Part shown: positions 8,902 to 17,977 of the stretch, piece by piece
Layout: every line of letters begins with the position of its first letter
Position numbering within the stretch: the stretch's first letter is position 1
Origin: Streptomyces caniferus
Lineage (GTDB): Bacteria; Actinomycetota; Actinomycetes; Streptomycetales; Streptomycetaceae
Length of the DNA: 64,000 bases
Direction of reading: 5' to 3'
Assembly (NCBI RefSeq): GCF_009811555.1
Contig: NZ_BLIN01000002.1
Span: 248,001-312,000, forward strand
Translations under genes and position numbers: made by a program
Notes under the pieces: generated by a model
What the model was told of the DNA's origin: nothing
Database searches by the model: none
Seen by the model: the letters and a program-made list of their open reading frames with translations, nothing else

Positions 8902-9327
8902 ATGGCGACCGAGACCCCTGCCGCACCGGCCGAGGAGCCCACCTCCGGCTGTACGGACGACCTGGCCTACGACGTTTTCGCGCGCGACTGCCCGTCCCGT
9001 GACGCGCTCAAGCACGTCACCGACCGATGGGGCAGCCTGACGCTGGGAGCGCTCCTCGACGGCACCTTCCGCTTCAACGAACTGCGGCGCCGGGTGGAAG
9101 GGGTGAGCGAAAAGATGCTGGCCCAGACGCTGCACGCACTGGAGCGGGACGGACTCGTCCACCGCGAGGCCCAGCAGACCAACCCGCCCCGTGTCGACTA
9201 CGCGCTCACGCCGCTGGGCGACCAGGTCGCGCGCCAGCTGCAGTTGCTGATCGCCCTGGTGGAGGACCGGATGCCGCAGGTGCTCCGGGCCCGGGAGCGC
9301 TATGACGCCCGGCACGCCGCCGGATGA
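8902..9327 (+). CDS. HxlR-family winged-helix transcriptional regulator
   Basis: 141 residues from ATG 8902 (an in-frame ATG at 8869 lies inside a putative operator). The HxlR domain covers most of the protein: RDALKHVTDRWGSL, then FNELRRRVEGVSEKML as the recognition region and RDGLVHREAQQTNPPRVDYALT as the wing. Cysteines occur just before the domain (SGCTDD and DCPSRD); in QorR and YodB a cysteine in this area senses diamide or quinones, so thiol sensing is plausible here. It is divergent from the flavodoxin gene that it probably represses. Confidence 0.88.
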   Translation: MATETPAAPAEEPTSGCTDDLAYDVFARDCPSRDALKHVTDRWGSLTLGALLDGTFRFNELRRRVEGVSEKMLAQTLHALERDGLVHREAQQTNPPRVDYALTPLGDQVARQLQLLIALVEDRMPQVLRARERYDARHAAG

Positions 9328-9354
9328 GCCGGTGCCCGCGCCGGCGTGCCGCGT

Positions 9355-10281
9355 TCAGCCGCGCGGCGGCCGCTGGCAGCGGGGGCAGTAGTAGCTGGAA
9401 CGGTTCATCCACGGACGGCGGCGGATCGGGGTGCCGCAGCGGCGGCAGGGTTCGTCCTCGCGGCCGTAGGCGTCCAGGGAGCGGTCGAAGTAGCCGGACT
9501 CGCCGTTGACGTTGACATAGAGGCTGTCGAAGCTGGTGCCGCCGACGGCGAGCGCGGCGTTCATCACGTCCCGTACGTGGCCGAGCAGTTCGGCGGTGCG
9601 CGGGCGGGTGAAGGTGGCGGTCGGCCGCTCGTAGTGGAGCTTGCTGCGCCACAGCGCCTCGTCGGCGTAGATGTTGCCGACGCCGCTGATCAGGGTCTGG
9701 TCCAGCAGCGCCCGCTTGATGGTGGTCCGGCGGCGGCGCAGCGCGTCGTGGAAGGCGGCGTCGTCGAAGGCCGGGTCGAGCGGGTCGCGGGCGATATGCG
9801 CGATGACGTCGGGCAGCTGGTCGGCGTCCCCGGGGACGGTGTCGTGCAGCGAGAGGCCGCCGAAGGTGCGCTGGTCGACGAAGCGGAGTTCGGTGCCGAG
9901 GGCGTCGGCGAAGCGGAGCCGGATCCGCAGGTGCTTCTCGTCCGGGGCGTCCTGCGGCTGGACCAGCAGCTGACCGCTCATCCCGAGATGGGCGAGGATC
10001 GCCAGGCCGTGGGTGACGGACGGCGTGACCCTCGGGGTGAGGCCCTCGGCGGCGGTCTGTGCGGCCGGGCCCCCGCCGGTCACCGGGAGCCAGAGGTACT
10101 TGCCGCGCCGGTGGGCGACGCCGAGCCGCAGCCCCGTGAGCCGGGCCGCGAAGTCGGCCGCGCCGGCCGTGTGCCGGCGGATCGCGCGCGGATGCCGCAC
10201 CTCGACCTCGTCGATCGTGCGTCCGTCGACCCAGCGCTCCAGTCCGCGGCGTACGACCTCGACCTCGGGCAGCTCGGGCAC
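9355..10281 (-). CDS. mutM: Formamidopyrimidine-DNA glycosylase (MutM/Fpg)
   Basis: 308 residues. Bifunctional glycosylase/AP lyase removing 8-oxoguanine and formamidopyrimidines. GTG 10281 gives the invariant N terminus [13 protein letters not shown], whose Pro2 (after Met removal) is the catalytic nucleophile, and has GAGGAG upstream. [14 protein letters not shown] is the helix-two-turn-helix region, and the C-terminal zinc finger is CRRCGTPI followed by YYCPRCQ. It follows rnc on the same strand after about 250 bp; the same pairing occurs in M. tuberculosis. Confidence 0.96.
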   Translation of the reverse strand: MPELPEVEVVRRGLERWVDGRTIDEVEVRHPRAIRRHTAGAADFAARLTGLRLGVAHRRGKYLWLPVTGGGPAAQTAAEGLTPRVTPSVTHGLAILAHLGMSGQLLVQPQDAPDEKHLRIRLRFADALGTELRFVDQRTFGGLSLHDTVPGDADQLPDVIAHIARDPLDPAFDDAAFHDALRRRRTTIKRALLDQTLISGVGNIYADEALWRSKLHYERPTATFTRPRTAELLGHVRDVMNAALAVGGTSFDSLYVNVNGESGYFDRSLDAYGREDEPCRRCGTPIRRRPWMNRSSYYCPRCQRPPRG

Positions 10282-10533
10282 GGGACTCCTCGGGACGGCT
10301 GGCGGAACGACAGCCGCAGCGTACCGCTCCCCTCCGGGAGCCCGAGGGCCCGCCCCGGTGCCTCGGGCGCGGTCCGCGGGGCAACCGCCGGGGGCGGCGG
10401 CCGAGTTGGGTCGCCCGCGAGGGACCCCGCCGTCCTGCCGGTGACGCGGGCGGCCACGGCTCCGGACAAGAAGGACCCCCGGTACGCCGAAGCGCAACGG
10501 GGGTACGTGCACCGCGCACGGAGGCGGGTGCGG

Positions 10534-11364
10534 TTAGCCGGCGGTGTCTTCCCCGGCGGGCTCGGCGGGCTCTGCCGCCTTGTCCGCCTCGGCCACCTTG
10601 GCCGCCTCGTCCGCGGCGGCGCGAATCTCGCGCCACGCCGACTCGGCCGCCTGCTGCTCGGCTTCCTTCTTGCTGCGGCCGGTGCCGGTGCCGTACGAGA
10701 CACCACCGACGCGGGCGGCAGCAGTAAAGGTCTTCTCGTGGTCCGGTCCGGTCTCCGTGACCAGGTACTCCGGAACGCCGAGACCCTCGGTCGCGGTGAG
10801 TTCCTGGAGGCTGGTCTTCCAGTCCAGGCCCGCGCCCAGGCTGGAGGACTTCTCGATGAGCGGGTCGAAGAGCCGGTGCACCAGCTCGCCGGCCGCGTCG
10901 AGGCCCTGGTCGAGATAGACCGCGCCGATCACCGCTTCAAGGGTGTCGGCGAGGATGGATGCCTTGTCCCGGCCGCCCGTGCCCTCTTCGCCCCGTCCGA
11001 GGCGGATGAAGGCGCCGAGGTCGAGGCCGCGGCCCACCTCGGCAAGCGCACGCGAGTTGACCACCGCGGCCCGGAGCTTGGCCAGCTGGCCCTCGGGAAG
11101 ATCGGGGTGGATGCGGTACAGCGTGTCGGTGACCACCAGGCCGAGCACCGAATCCCCGAGGAATTCGAGCCGCTCGTTGGTGGGCAGACCGCCGTTCTCG
11201 TATGCGTACGAGCGGTGCGTCAGCGCACGCACCAGAAGGGCGGACTCGAGCTTGTACCCGAGCCGCCCTTCCAGAAGCGTGTGAGACGAGGCCGTGTCCG
11301 CCGGAGTCGGTTCATCCCCGCGTGTGCGGGAAGTCGAATTGGCGTCTGACATGAAGCCTGTCAC
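10534..11364 (-). CDS. rnc: Ribonuclease III
   Basis: 276 residues. Double-strand-specific endoribonuclease for rRNA processing and, in Streptomyces, global control of antibiotic genes (the AbsB protein). The catalytic domain carries the signature [13 protein letters not shown] and the second acidic cluster [13 protein letters not shown]; a double-stranded RNA binding domain follows (about residues 175-245), ending in an Ala/Glu-rich tail. The start is the GTG at 11364, seven bases after the rpmF stop, with an alternative ATG at 11352. Close spacing indicates cotranscription with rpmF and the DUF177 gene. Confidence 0.95.
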   Translation of the reverse strand: MTGFMSDANSTSRTRGDEPTPADTASSHTLLEGRLGYKLESALLVRALTHRSYAYENGGLPTNERLEFLGDSVLGLVVTDTLYRIHPDLPEGQLAKLRAAVVNSRALAEVGRGLDLGAFIRLGRGEEGTGGRDKASILADTLEAVIGAVYLDQGLDAAGELVHRLFDPLIEKSSSLGAGLDWKTSLQELTATEGLGVPEYLVTETGPDHEKTFTAAARVGGVSYGTGTGRSKKEAEQQAAESAWREIRAAADEAAKVAEADKAAEPAEPAGEDTAG

Positions 11365-11371
11365 CAGCCGC

Positions 11372-11545
11372 TCAGACCTCGAGGACCTGGCGCTTGTTGT
11401 AGGTGCCGCAGCTCGGGCACGCGATGTGCTGCTGCTTCGGCTCGTGGCAGCGCTCGCACGCCACCAGGGTGGGGACCGCAGCCTTCCACTGCGACCGGCG
11501 GTGGCGCGTGTTGCTGCGCGACATCTTCCGCTTCGGAACAGCCAC
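11372..11545 (-). CDS. rpmF: 50S ribosomal protein L32
   Basis: 57 residues, normal length for L32. The N terminus [19 protein letters not shown] is diagnostic. Two cysteine pairs (C30/C33 and C43/C46) form a zinc ribbon, so this is the zinc-binding form. GTG start at 11545 with GGAG upstream. It lies two bases after the DUF177 gene and seven before rnc, one operon. Confidence 0.97.
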   Translation of the reverse strand: MAVPKRKMSRSNTRHRRSQWKAAVPTLVACERCHEPKQQHIACPSCGTYNKRQVLEV

Positions 11546-11547
11546 GG

Positions 11548-12177
11548 CTACTTCTCCTGCTTCTCGTCGACGCCCGCTTCGGCGCCGCCCATGTTGTCCT
11601 TCTCGCCGTCCTTGACGGTCCCGGCGAGTCCCTGCAGTGCCGCCCAACGGATGTCGACGGCGTCGTGGTGGTGGTCCGGGTCGTCCGCCAGCCGCACTCC
11701 ACAATCGGAGCACAGGCCCGGGCAGTCGTCCTGGCACACCGGCTGCATCGGCAGTGCAAGCACCACCGCGTCACGCAGCACGGGTTCGAGGTCGAACAGG
11801 TCGTCCTCGAGGAAGAGGGTGTCCTCCTCGTCCTCGGCGTCGTCGCCGGCGTCCTCATGGACCCTGGCGTCGGCGTCGGGGTAGGCGAACATCTCCTGGA
11901 AGTCCGCGTCGAGCTCTCGCTCCAGCGGCTCCAGACACCTTACGCACTCCCCCTTGACGGTTGCACGGCCGGTGCCTGTGACAAGCACCCCGTCCATGAC
12001 CGACTCCAGGCGGAGGTCGAGCTCGATCGGGGCGCCCTCGGGCACTCCGATGACCTCGTTGCCGAGGTCCCGGGGGGCCTCGACGGAGCGGGAGACCCTC
12101 TTCAGCGCACCGGGACGCCGGCCCAGCTCGCGCGTGTCGAACACGAGAGGGGAACGGTGGTCGAGGCGGGCGTTGAT
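11548..12177 (-). CDS. YceD/DUF177 family protein, start codon uncertain (candidate ATC)
   Basis: About 209 residues if translation begins at the ATC at 12175-12177. DUF177/YceD proteins sit beside rpmF in most bacteria and are linked to 23S rRNA maturation or ribosome assembly. Visible marks are the core cysteine pair [16 protein letters not shown], an acidic middle and a second cysteine cluster [13 protein letters not shown] near the C terminus. Family homologs begin just before the segment [19 protein letters not shown]. Reading upstream in this frame I find no ATG, GTG or TTG until well inside the preceding gene (beyond 12345). AGGA lies four bases before the ATC. Possible explanations are a rare ATC start or a sequence error. 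Confidence 0.85.
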   Translation of the reverse strand: MNARLDHRSPLVFDTRELGRRPGALKRVSRSVEAPRDLGNEVIGVPEGAPIELDLRLESVMDGVLVTGTGRATVKGECVRCLEPLERELDADFQEMFAYPDADARVHEDAGDDAEDEEDTLFLEDDLFDLEPVLRDAVVLALPMQPVCQDDCPGLCSDCGVRLADDPDHHHDAVDIRWAALQGLAGTVKDGEKDNMGGAEAGVDEKQEK

Positions 12178-12344
12178 GGCTTCCTGCTTTCTACGGGGTT
12201 TTCCGTGCCGTCCGTACTCCTGCTGTACAGGATCCGGGCAGCAGAGATCGCGGAGATACGCGCGACCGAAGAGCCAGGATACTGGACGGGCCCCGATAGG
12301 CCCAATCCGCTCCCGGTCCTGCCCCGGGCCGCGGGCGGGGCCGC

Positions 12345-13481
12345 CTACTGGCGCCCCTCCTCGTACGCCCGGAGCTGGTCCAGGTCGATCATGCTGGTGT
12401 CGAAGAGGCTGGTCTCGTCCAGTGCGCCGGGCTGCGCGGAATGGCCGTGCGGAGCCTGCTGGGGCTGCTGGGGCACCTGCTGCTGGAGGTAGGCGTTCGG
12501 GTCGTAGCCCTGCTGCTGGGCCTGCTGCCAGTCGTAGCCGTACGGGTCCTGGTGCTGGGCGTACGGGACCTCCTGCGGCTGCTGATAGCCGTAGACGTCC
12601 TGCTGCGGGTAGACCGCCGGGTCGGTGTAGTAGCCCTGCTGCTGAAGCTGCGGCTGGAGGGGCTGCTGGTGCTCCTGGGGCTGCGCCTGGGGCATGGGAG
12701 GCGCCGGGGGCATCGGGGGCGCCTGCGGCGGCTGCTGCCCCTGGTCGGCGCCGATGCCCGCCAGACCGGCCAGATACTCGGCGTCGGCCTGGTGCCCGGA
12801 CTGCGGATCGCCCTGCGCCGCCAGGTGGGCGCCCAGCTCGTCGATCGCCTGGGCGCCCTGGAGCTTGTCGCGGCCCCGGCCGACCGCTTCCAGCGTCTTG
12901 GTCAGCACGGCCTGGAACGCCCCGAACTTGGCGTCCACATACGCGTCGGCGCGCTGCCGGAGGGTCTCCGGGTCGGCGCTGCGCTCCGGGGCCTGCGTGC
13001 CGTCCTCGTCGGGGTACCCCTGGTCGTCGAGCCCGGGGTCGCGGCCGAGCAGCTTCTCGCGGCCGCGGTCGACGGATCCGATGGTCTTGGTGAGCACGAC
13101 CTCGAAGTTGGCGAGCTTGCTGTCGACGTAGTCGTCGGCCTCGGCGCGGATCTCCTCCGCCTCCCGGCGGGCCTCCGCGAGGATCCGGTCCGCCTCGTCC
13201 TGGGACTGCCGGGCGACCTCGGTGTCGGAGATCAGCGAGCCGCGATGGGCGTGCGCGGTCTCGATGATCCGCTCCGCCTCGGCCCGCGCCTCCTCGACCA
13301 TCTGCTCCCGCCCGCCGAGCAGCTCCTGCGCCTGCGCGAGGGAGCCCGGGAGCGCCGCGCGCACCTCCTCCAGCATGGCGAGCAGCTCGGCGCGGTTGAC
13401 CACGCACGAGGCCGACATGGGCATGGACCGGGCACCGCCGACGGTCGCGACGATGTCGTCGAGCTTCTTCTGCACGTCCAC
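12345..13481 (-). CDS. DivIVA-like coiled-coil cell-division protein (SepIVA-like)
   Basis: 378 residues, often mislabelled ATP synthase subunit B. Residues about 1-130 carry a long coiled coil with DivIVA-like ends (LLAMLEEVRAALP, AEAERIIETAHAHRG, ADRILAEARREAEEIRAEADDYVDSKLANFE). A second copy of the YVDAKFGAFQAVLTKTLEAVGRGRDKL motif follows near residue 185-215, so the helical unit is duplicated. The C-terminal third is low-complexity Gln/Pro. Genomic position before DUF177, rpmF and rnc matches M. tuberculosis Rv2927c (SepIVA, needed for septation), so a role at division sites or growing tips is inferred. GTG start. Confidence 0.82.
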   Translation of the reverse strand: MDVQKKLDDIVATVGGARSMPMSASCVVNRAELLAMLEEVRAALPGSLAQAQELLGGREQMVEEARAEAERIIETAHAHRGSLISDTEVARQSQDEADRILAEARREAEEIRAEADDYVDSKLANFEVVLTKTIGSVDRGREKLLGRDPGLDDQGYPDEDGTQAPERSADPETLRQRADAYVDAKFGAFQAVLTKTLEAVGRGRDKLQGAQAIDELGAHLAAQGDPQSGHQADAEYLAGLAGIGADQGQQPPQAPPMPPAPPMPQAQPQEHQQPLQPQLQQQGYYTDPAVYPQQDVYGYQQPQEVPYAQHQDPYGYDWQQAQQQGYDPNAYLQQQVPQQPQQAPHGHSAQPGALDETSLFDTSMIDLDQLRAYEEGRQ

Positions 13482-13609
13482 TATGGACTCGCCACTCTCT
13501 GAAGGGTTGGAACGACGGAACGGGACGACTGTACGTCCACGGCCCCTTTGCCCGACACCAACTGACGCCCCATCAGCCAGGCATCACCGGGGCGGTGTGC
13601 CCTGCGGTG

Positions 13610-14122
13610 TCAGCCCTTCGTCCGCAGCCGCTCGGTGAGGGCCTCCAGGACGAACGGCGGCACCAGGTGCGAGACATCGCCGCCCCAGGCGGCAACCTCC
13701 TTGACGAGGCTGGAGGAGAGGAAGCTGTAGGTGGGGTTGGTGGGGACGAAGAGGGTCTCCACCCCGGACAGCCCGTTGTTCATCTGGGCCATCTGCAGCT
13801 CGTAGTCGAAGTCGCTGACGGCCCGCAGCCCCTTGACGATCGCGGGGATGTCGCGCTGCTTGCAGAAGTCGACGAGCAGGCCGTGGAAGGACTCGACCTC
13901 CACGTTGCCGTACTCGGCGGTGGCCCGGCGAATCAGCTCGATCCGCTCGTCGACCGTGAACAGCCCCTGCTTGGACTGGTTGATCATCACGGCGACGTGG
14001 ACGACGTCGTACAACTTGGAGGCACGGGCGATGATGTCCAGGTGCCCGTTGGTGATGGGGTCGAACGACCCCGGACAGACGGCGCGGCGCAACTCGGGTT
14101 CCTCGCTCTCCGATCCGGTCAT
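13610..14122 (-). CDS. coaD: Phosphopantetheine adenylyltransferase
   Basis: 170 residues. Catalyses ATP + 4'-phosphopantetheine to dephospho-CoA, the fourth step of CoA synthesis. CPGSFDPITNGHLDII holds the (H/T)xGH nucleotide-binding motif, and SFLSSSLVKEVA is the ISSTxVR-like element. The ATG at 14122 overlaps the rsmD stop as ATGA, so the two genes are translationally coupled; an extended frame to 14176 is a shadow of rsmD. Confidence 0.96.
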   Translation of the reverse strand: MTGSESEEPELRRAVCPGSFDPITNGHLDIIARASKLYDVVHVAVMINQSKQGLFTVDERIELIRRATAEYGNVEVESFHGLLVDFCKQRDIPAIVKGLRAVSDFDYELQMAQMNNGLSGVETLFVPTNPTYSFLSSSLVKEVAAWGGDVSHLVPPFVLEALTERLRTKG

Positions 14123-14718
14123 GACACGCTTACTGACGTCGATTCGGCAGACGTCGAAGCGGCGCGACCGTACCAAAGCGTCCCCTCGCCGTAGCGACGG
14201 GCCTTGATCGCTTCAAATCCGTCCGGCCATGGGAATGTGCCGCCTCGGGTGCTGCGCTCCACGGTGACGAGTGCGTCGTCCGCAAGCCACCCCTGACCAC
14301 GGAGTGTGAGCAGGATCTCGCAGAGTTCCGCGTCGGTGACCACGTACGGCGGGTCCAGGAAGACGATGTCGTAGGGCTCTCCCGGGGCCGCTCCGGCGGC
14401 GGTCTGCTCGGCCTTGCCGGCCCGGACCTCGACGCCCGGGAGGCCGACCGCGCGGACGTTGTCCCGGATGGTGCGCACGGCGCGGGCATCGGCCTCGACC
14501 AGCAGGACGTGCGCGGCGCCGCGGGAGAGCGCCTCCAGGCCGACCGCGCCGGAACCGCCGTACAGATCGAGCACCCGGGCACCGCTCAGCGGTCCGTCGA
14601 GGGACTCCCAGGTGGAGAACATGCCCTCGCGCGCACGGTCGGAGGTCGGGCGGGTGCCGTTTCCCGGTGGTACGGCGAGGCGGCGGCCGCCGGCGGTACC
14701 GGCGATCACGCGGGTCAT
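14119..14718 (-). CDS. rsmD: 16S rRNA (guanine966-N2)-methyltransferase
   Basis: 199 residues, Rossmann-fold SAM-dependent methyltransferase modifying G966 of 16S rRNA in the assembled 30S body. N terminus RVIAGTAGGRRL and TRPTSDRAREGMFS are family hallmarks. LDLYGGSGAVGLEALSRGA is motif I and LDPPY is the catalytic DPPY motif. ATG with AAGGAC upstream. Downstream coaD overlaps by four bases, as in many bacteria. Confidence 0.95.
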   Translation of the reverse strand: MTRVIAGTAGGRRLAVPPGNGTRPTSDRAREGMFSTWESLDGPLSGARVLDLYGGSGAVGLEALSRGAAHVLLVEADARAVRTIRDNVRAVGLPGVEVRAGKAEQTAAGAAPGEPYDIVFLDPPYVVTDAELCEILLTLRGQGWLADDALVTVERSTRGGTFPWPDGFEAIKARRYGEGTLWYGRAASTSAESTSVSVS

Positions 14719-14931
14719 GGGCCCGTCCTTACGTTGCGCGTGGTCGGTGGGGGGAGCCGGGCGGGCTCCGCTCCTCCACGATATTCGGTCGGCAGGGGCC
14801 CGGCGTCCGGCCTGGGCTCCCCGGCAGCGCCCGGACCGGTGATCGATCTCACGTGGTGGCGGGCGGTTCCGAGCGGCGGGCGGGCGTCCGGCTCCCGTGC
14901 GGCCGCGCCCCGGCGAGGCGGCGGCCCTCGC

Positions 14932-17901
14932 TCACCCCTTGTCCAGATACTGCTCCCGTTCGTCGTCCAGCAGGGCGGACAGGGCGATCCGCAGCTCCGG
15001 ATAGCCGGTCAGCTCGGGATCGGCGGTGACCAGCGCGGTGGCCTCCTCGCGGGCGGACGCGATCACCTCCTCGTCGTCGATGACCGCGAGCATCCGCAGC
15101 GACGAGCGGACGCCGGACTGGGCCTGGCCGAGGACATCGCCCTCGCGCCGCTGTTCCAGGTCGATACGGGAGAGTTCGAAGCCGTCGAGGGTGGCGGCCA
15201 CGGCGGCGAGCCGGGCGCGGGCCGGGCTGGCCTCGGGCATCTCACTGACCAGCAGGCACAGGCCTGGTGCGGAGCCACGGCCGACCCGGCCGCGCAGCTG
15301 GTGCAGCTGGGAGACGCCGAAGCGGTCCGCGTCCATGATCACCATGACGGTGGCGTTCGGGACGTTCACCCCGACCTCGATGACGGTCGTCGCCACCAGC
15401 ACGTCCAGCTCACCGACGGCGAACCGGCGCATCACGTCGTCCTTGTCGTCCGGCGCCATCCGGCCGTGCAGCACCGCCACCCGCAACCCGGCGAGCGGAC
15501 CCTCGGCGAGCTGCCCGGCGATGTCGAGCACCGCGAGCGGGGGCCGCTTCTCCTCCGCGTCCTCCGGTGAACCCGCCTGGTCCGCGGCGCCCTTGGAGCC
15601 GGCCGTCTTCTTCGCCCCCTTGGGCGCGTCCTCCTCGTCGCCGATCCGGGGGCACACCACATAGCCCTGATGCCCGGCCGCCACCTCTTCGCGGACCCGC
15701 TCCCAGGCGCGCGCGAGGAAGTGCGGCTTGTCCTTGGCGGGCACCACATGGGTGGCGATCGGCGAGCGTCCGGCGGGGAGTTGGTCCAGGACGGAGGTCT
15801 CCAGATCACCGAAGACGGTCATGGCGACCGTGCGCGGAATGGGGGTGGCCGTCATGACCAGCAGATGCGGCGGCTGCTTGCCCTTGCTGCGGAGCGCGTC
15901 CCGCTGTTCGACGCCGAAGCGGTGCTGTTCGTCGACGACGACCAGGCCCAGGTCGTGGAACTGCACCTTGTCCTCGATCAGGGCGTGGGTGCCGACGACG
16001 ATCCCGGCCTCGCCGGTGACCAGATCGAGCAGCGCCTGCCGGCGGGCGGCGGCGCCCATGGAGCCGGTCAGCAGCACGACCTTGGTGCCCTGCTCGGCGC
16101 CCCCGAGCATCCCGCCCTCGGCCAGCTCCCCCATCATCTCGGTGATCGAACGGTGGTGCTGCTGGGCGAGGACCTCGGTCGGCGCCAGCATCGCGGCCTG
16201 GCCGCCGCTGTCGACCACGCCGAGCATGGCGCGCAGCGCGACCATGGTGTTGTGGGTGACGGTGAAGTGGTCGGTCACATAGGCGTGGTCGGGGTGCCGG
16301 ACGCTGATGCACTGGACGGGCTTGCGGCCGACGTGTTCGATGGCCCGGATGGTGCGCCGGAAGCCTGCCACGCCCTCCTCCGGCAGCGCCACGTCGACGT
16401 CGTACGTCCCCTCCCCCGCACCGCTCAGCCGCGCCCGTCCGCCCAGCGAGCGCACCAGCCACGCGAGGTCGTCGGCCAGCGGGCGGTGCGCCGCGGGGAA
16501 CACCCGGCCGGCGCCCACGGGGCCGCTCCCGGCGTCCAGCAGGCCCCGCAGCACGGCCAGCCGGTCCTTGAGCGGTGCGTTGCGGTAGGCGTGCGGCACC
16601 CGGTCCGCCGGGCCACGGTCCTCCGCCAGCCTCCGCCCCACCCGGTACGGATCGAGCGGCCGGTCCCCGCCGCCGTCGAGGTCCACCGGCACGGCCGCCG
16701 GAACGGACCACCGGGGGCGGCCGTCGGGGTCGTGGAGGTCCTCCCGCAGCTCGCGGGTGGTCAGCACGCGCTCCCGGGCCTCGCCGGTCCCGACGATCCA
16801 GAGATGCTCGTCGTCGCACTCGACGGCGCTGCCGTCCGAGAGCACCAGCCGCCACACCTCGCGCTCGCCCTGCGGGAAGACGCCGTCCACCACGGCGAGC
16901 TCGCCGCTGGGCACCACCACTTCGGTGCCGACGGTCATCTCCCCCATGGGACGGAAGCCGCGCGGCGTCAGCACCAGCGCGTCCAGCGGCTGGGCCTTGC
17001 CGGAGCCCACCTCGCCCTGGAGGAGGCGGTGCATGGGGTGCTCGGTGGCCAGGTCGTCGAAGATCTCCCGGCTGACCTTCTGCTGGCCGTCGGTGAGCGT
17101 GAAGGGCAGCTTGGCGTCGAAGGCGTCGAGGATGCCGCCGGTGACCTGGGTCCGCGCCACGGCGGGGAGTTGGGTCTCGGCGAGGCGGCGCCGGGCGAGC
17201 GCGACCTGCAGGACGAACGCCTCGTCCCACTTCAGCCGGTCCCGCGCGGCGGCGATGTCGGCCTTGTGCGCCGGGCGGTGGATCTTGAGCAGCGCCTCGG
17301 TGAGCGGGACCAGCTCCCGGCCGCCCCGGAGCGCCTCGGGCAGCGGGTCGACGGCGTCCTGCGCGCTGGGCAGCACCGCGTCGACCGCCTTGGCGATCTT
17401 CCAGGACGCCATCTGCTGGCAGGCCGGGTAGATCGGCAGGAGCTGGCCGGCGAAGGCGTTGACCGCCTCGGCCCCGCTCCCGGCGTCGCCGTCGAGGAGC
17501 TCGTACTCGGGGTGGGCGAGCTGGAGTTTGCGGTTGAAGACCGACACTTTGCCGGCGAACATCGCCCGGCGCCCCGGGAGCAGGTCCTTGTGCGGCTTGT
17601 GGATGCCCTTGCCGAAGAAGACCAGCCGGAGCCGGCCGCTGCCGTCGGTGAGCGTCACTTCGAGGCGCTGTCCCCGGCCGCCGTTGAACTTCATCACCCG
17701 GGCGTCCGCGACCTGCGCGACGACCGTGACGTGTTCGTCCAGCGGGAGGTCCGCGAGCCGGGTGAGTTCGCCGCGCTCGGCATAGCGGCGCGGGTAGTGA
17801 TGCAACAGGTCGCCGACCGTTTGCAGGTCGAGATGCTCGGCCAGCACCTTCGCGGTGGTGCCACCGAGGATTTTCTTCAGGGGTTCGTCGAGCGCTGCCA
17901 C
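14932..17901 (-). CDS. recG: ATP-dependent DNA helicase RecG with in-frame intein
   Basis: Precursor of 989 residues; removing a 249-residue intein leaves 740, normal for Streptomyces RecG. RecG remodels stalled forks and Holliday junctions. The order is the wedge/OB domain, Walker A split as GEVGSGK-intein-T, then VVVDEQHRFGVEQR (motif II), TATPIPRT (III) and QLRGRVGRG (VI). I chose GTG 17901 (VAALDEPLKK), which matches the conserved N terminus; the frame stays open to 18063. A hydrophilic Lys/Ala/Gly insert lies near KGAKKTAGSKG. Activity requires intein splicing because the interrupted residue T is the Walker A threonine. Confidence 0.95.
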   Translation of the reverse strand: MAALDEPLKKILGGTTAKVLAEHLDLQTVGDLLHHYPRRYAERGELTRLADLPLDEHVTVVAQVADARVMKFNGGRGQRLEVTLTDGSGRLRLVFFGKGIHKPHKDLLPGRRAMFAGKVSVFNRKLQLAHPEYELLDGDAGSGAEAVNAFAGQLLPIYPACQQMASWKIAKAVDAVLPSAQDAVDPLPEALRGGRELVPLTEALLKIHRPAHKADIAAARDRLKWDEAFVLQVALARRRLAETQLPAVARTQVTGGILDAFDAKLPFTLTDGQQKVSREIFDDLATEHPMHRLLQGEVGSGKAQPLDALVLTPRGFRPMGEMTVGTEVVVPSGELAVVDGVFPQGEREVWRLVLSDGSAVECDDEHLWIVGTGEARERVLTTRELREDLHDPDGRPRWSVPAAVPVDLDGGGDRPLDPYRVGRRLAEDRGPADRVPHAYRNAPLKDRLAVLRGLLDAGSGPVGAGRVFPAAHRPLADDLAWLVRSLGGRARLSGAGEGTYDVDVALPEEGVAGFRRTIRAIEHVGRKPVQCISVRHPDHAYVTDHFTVTHNTMVALRAMLGVVDSGGQAAMLAPTEVLAQQHHRSITEMMGELAEGGMLGGAEQGTKVVLLTGSMGAAARRQALLDLVTGEAGIVVGTHALIEDKVQFHDLGLVVVDEQHRFGVEQRDALRSKGKQPPHLLVMTATPIPRTVAMTVFGDLETSVLDQLPAGRSPIATHVVPAKDKPHFLARAWERVREEVAAGHQGYVVCPRIGDEEDAPKGAKKTAGSKGAADQAGSPEDAEEKRPPLAVLDIAGQLAEGPLAGLRVAVLHGRMAPDDKDDVMRRFAVGELDVLVATTVIEVGVNVPNATVMVIMDADRFGVSQLHQLRGRVGRGSAPGLCLLVSEMPEASPARARLAAVAATLDGFELSRIDLEQRREGDVLGQAQSGVRSSLRMLAVIDDEEVIASAREEATALVTADPELTGYPELRIALSALLDDEREQYLDKG
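16249..16995 (-). mobile_element. Intein in RecG Walker A motif (class 3-type, degenerate LAGLIDADG)
   Basis: 249 codons in frame, inserted between K and T of GSGKT. It begins AQPLDALVLTPRGFRPMGEM (block A, alanine instead of Cys/Ser) and ends HFTVTHN followed by T. Class 3 marks are present: W66 in block B (DDEHLWIV, with His64), C229 in block F (VQCISV) and T247 in block G, with penultimate H248 and terminal N249. The middle (about residues 110-210) resembles a worn LAGLIDADG endonuclease: LDPYRVGRRLAEDRG, then LRGLLDAGSG and LAWLVRSLGGRA. The acidic residues expected at the end of both motifs are missing, so homing activity is probably lost while splicing residues are kept. Confidence 0.92.
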
Positions 17902-17977
17902 GCCTCTATTGCACACCACGCCTGTGACAATCGCGGCCGTCCGACCGGCCCGGCGCGCTCCGGCCGGTCCCGCGCGC

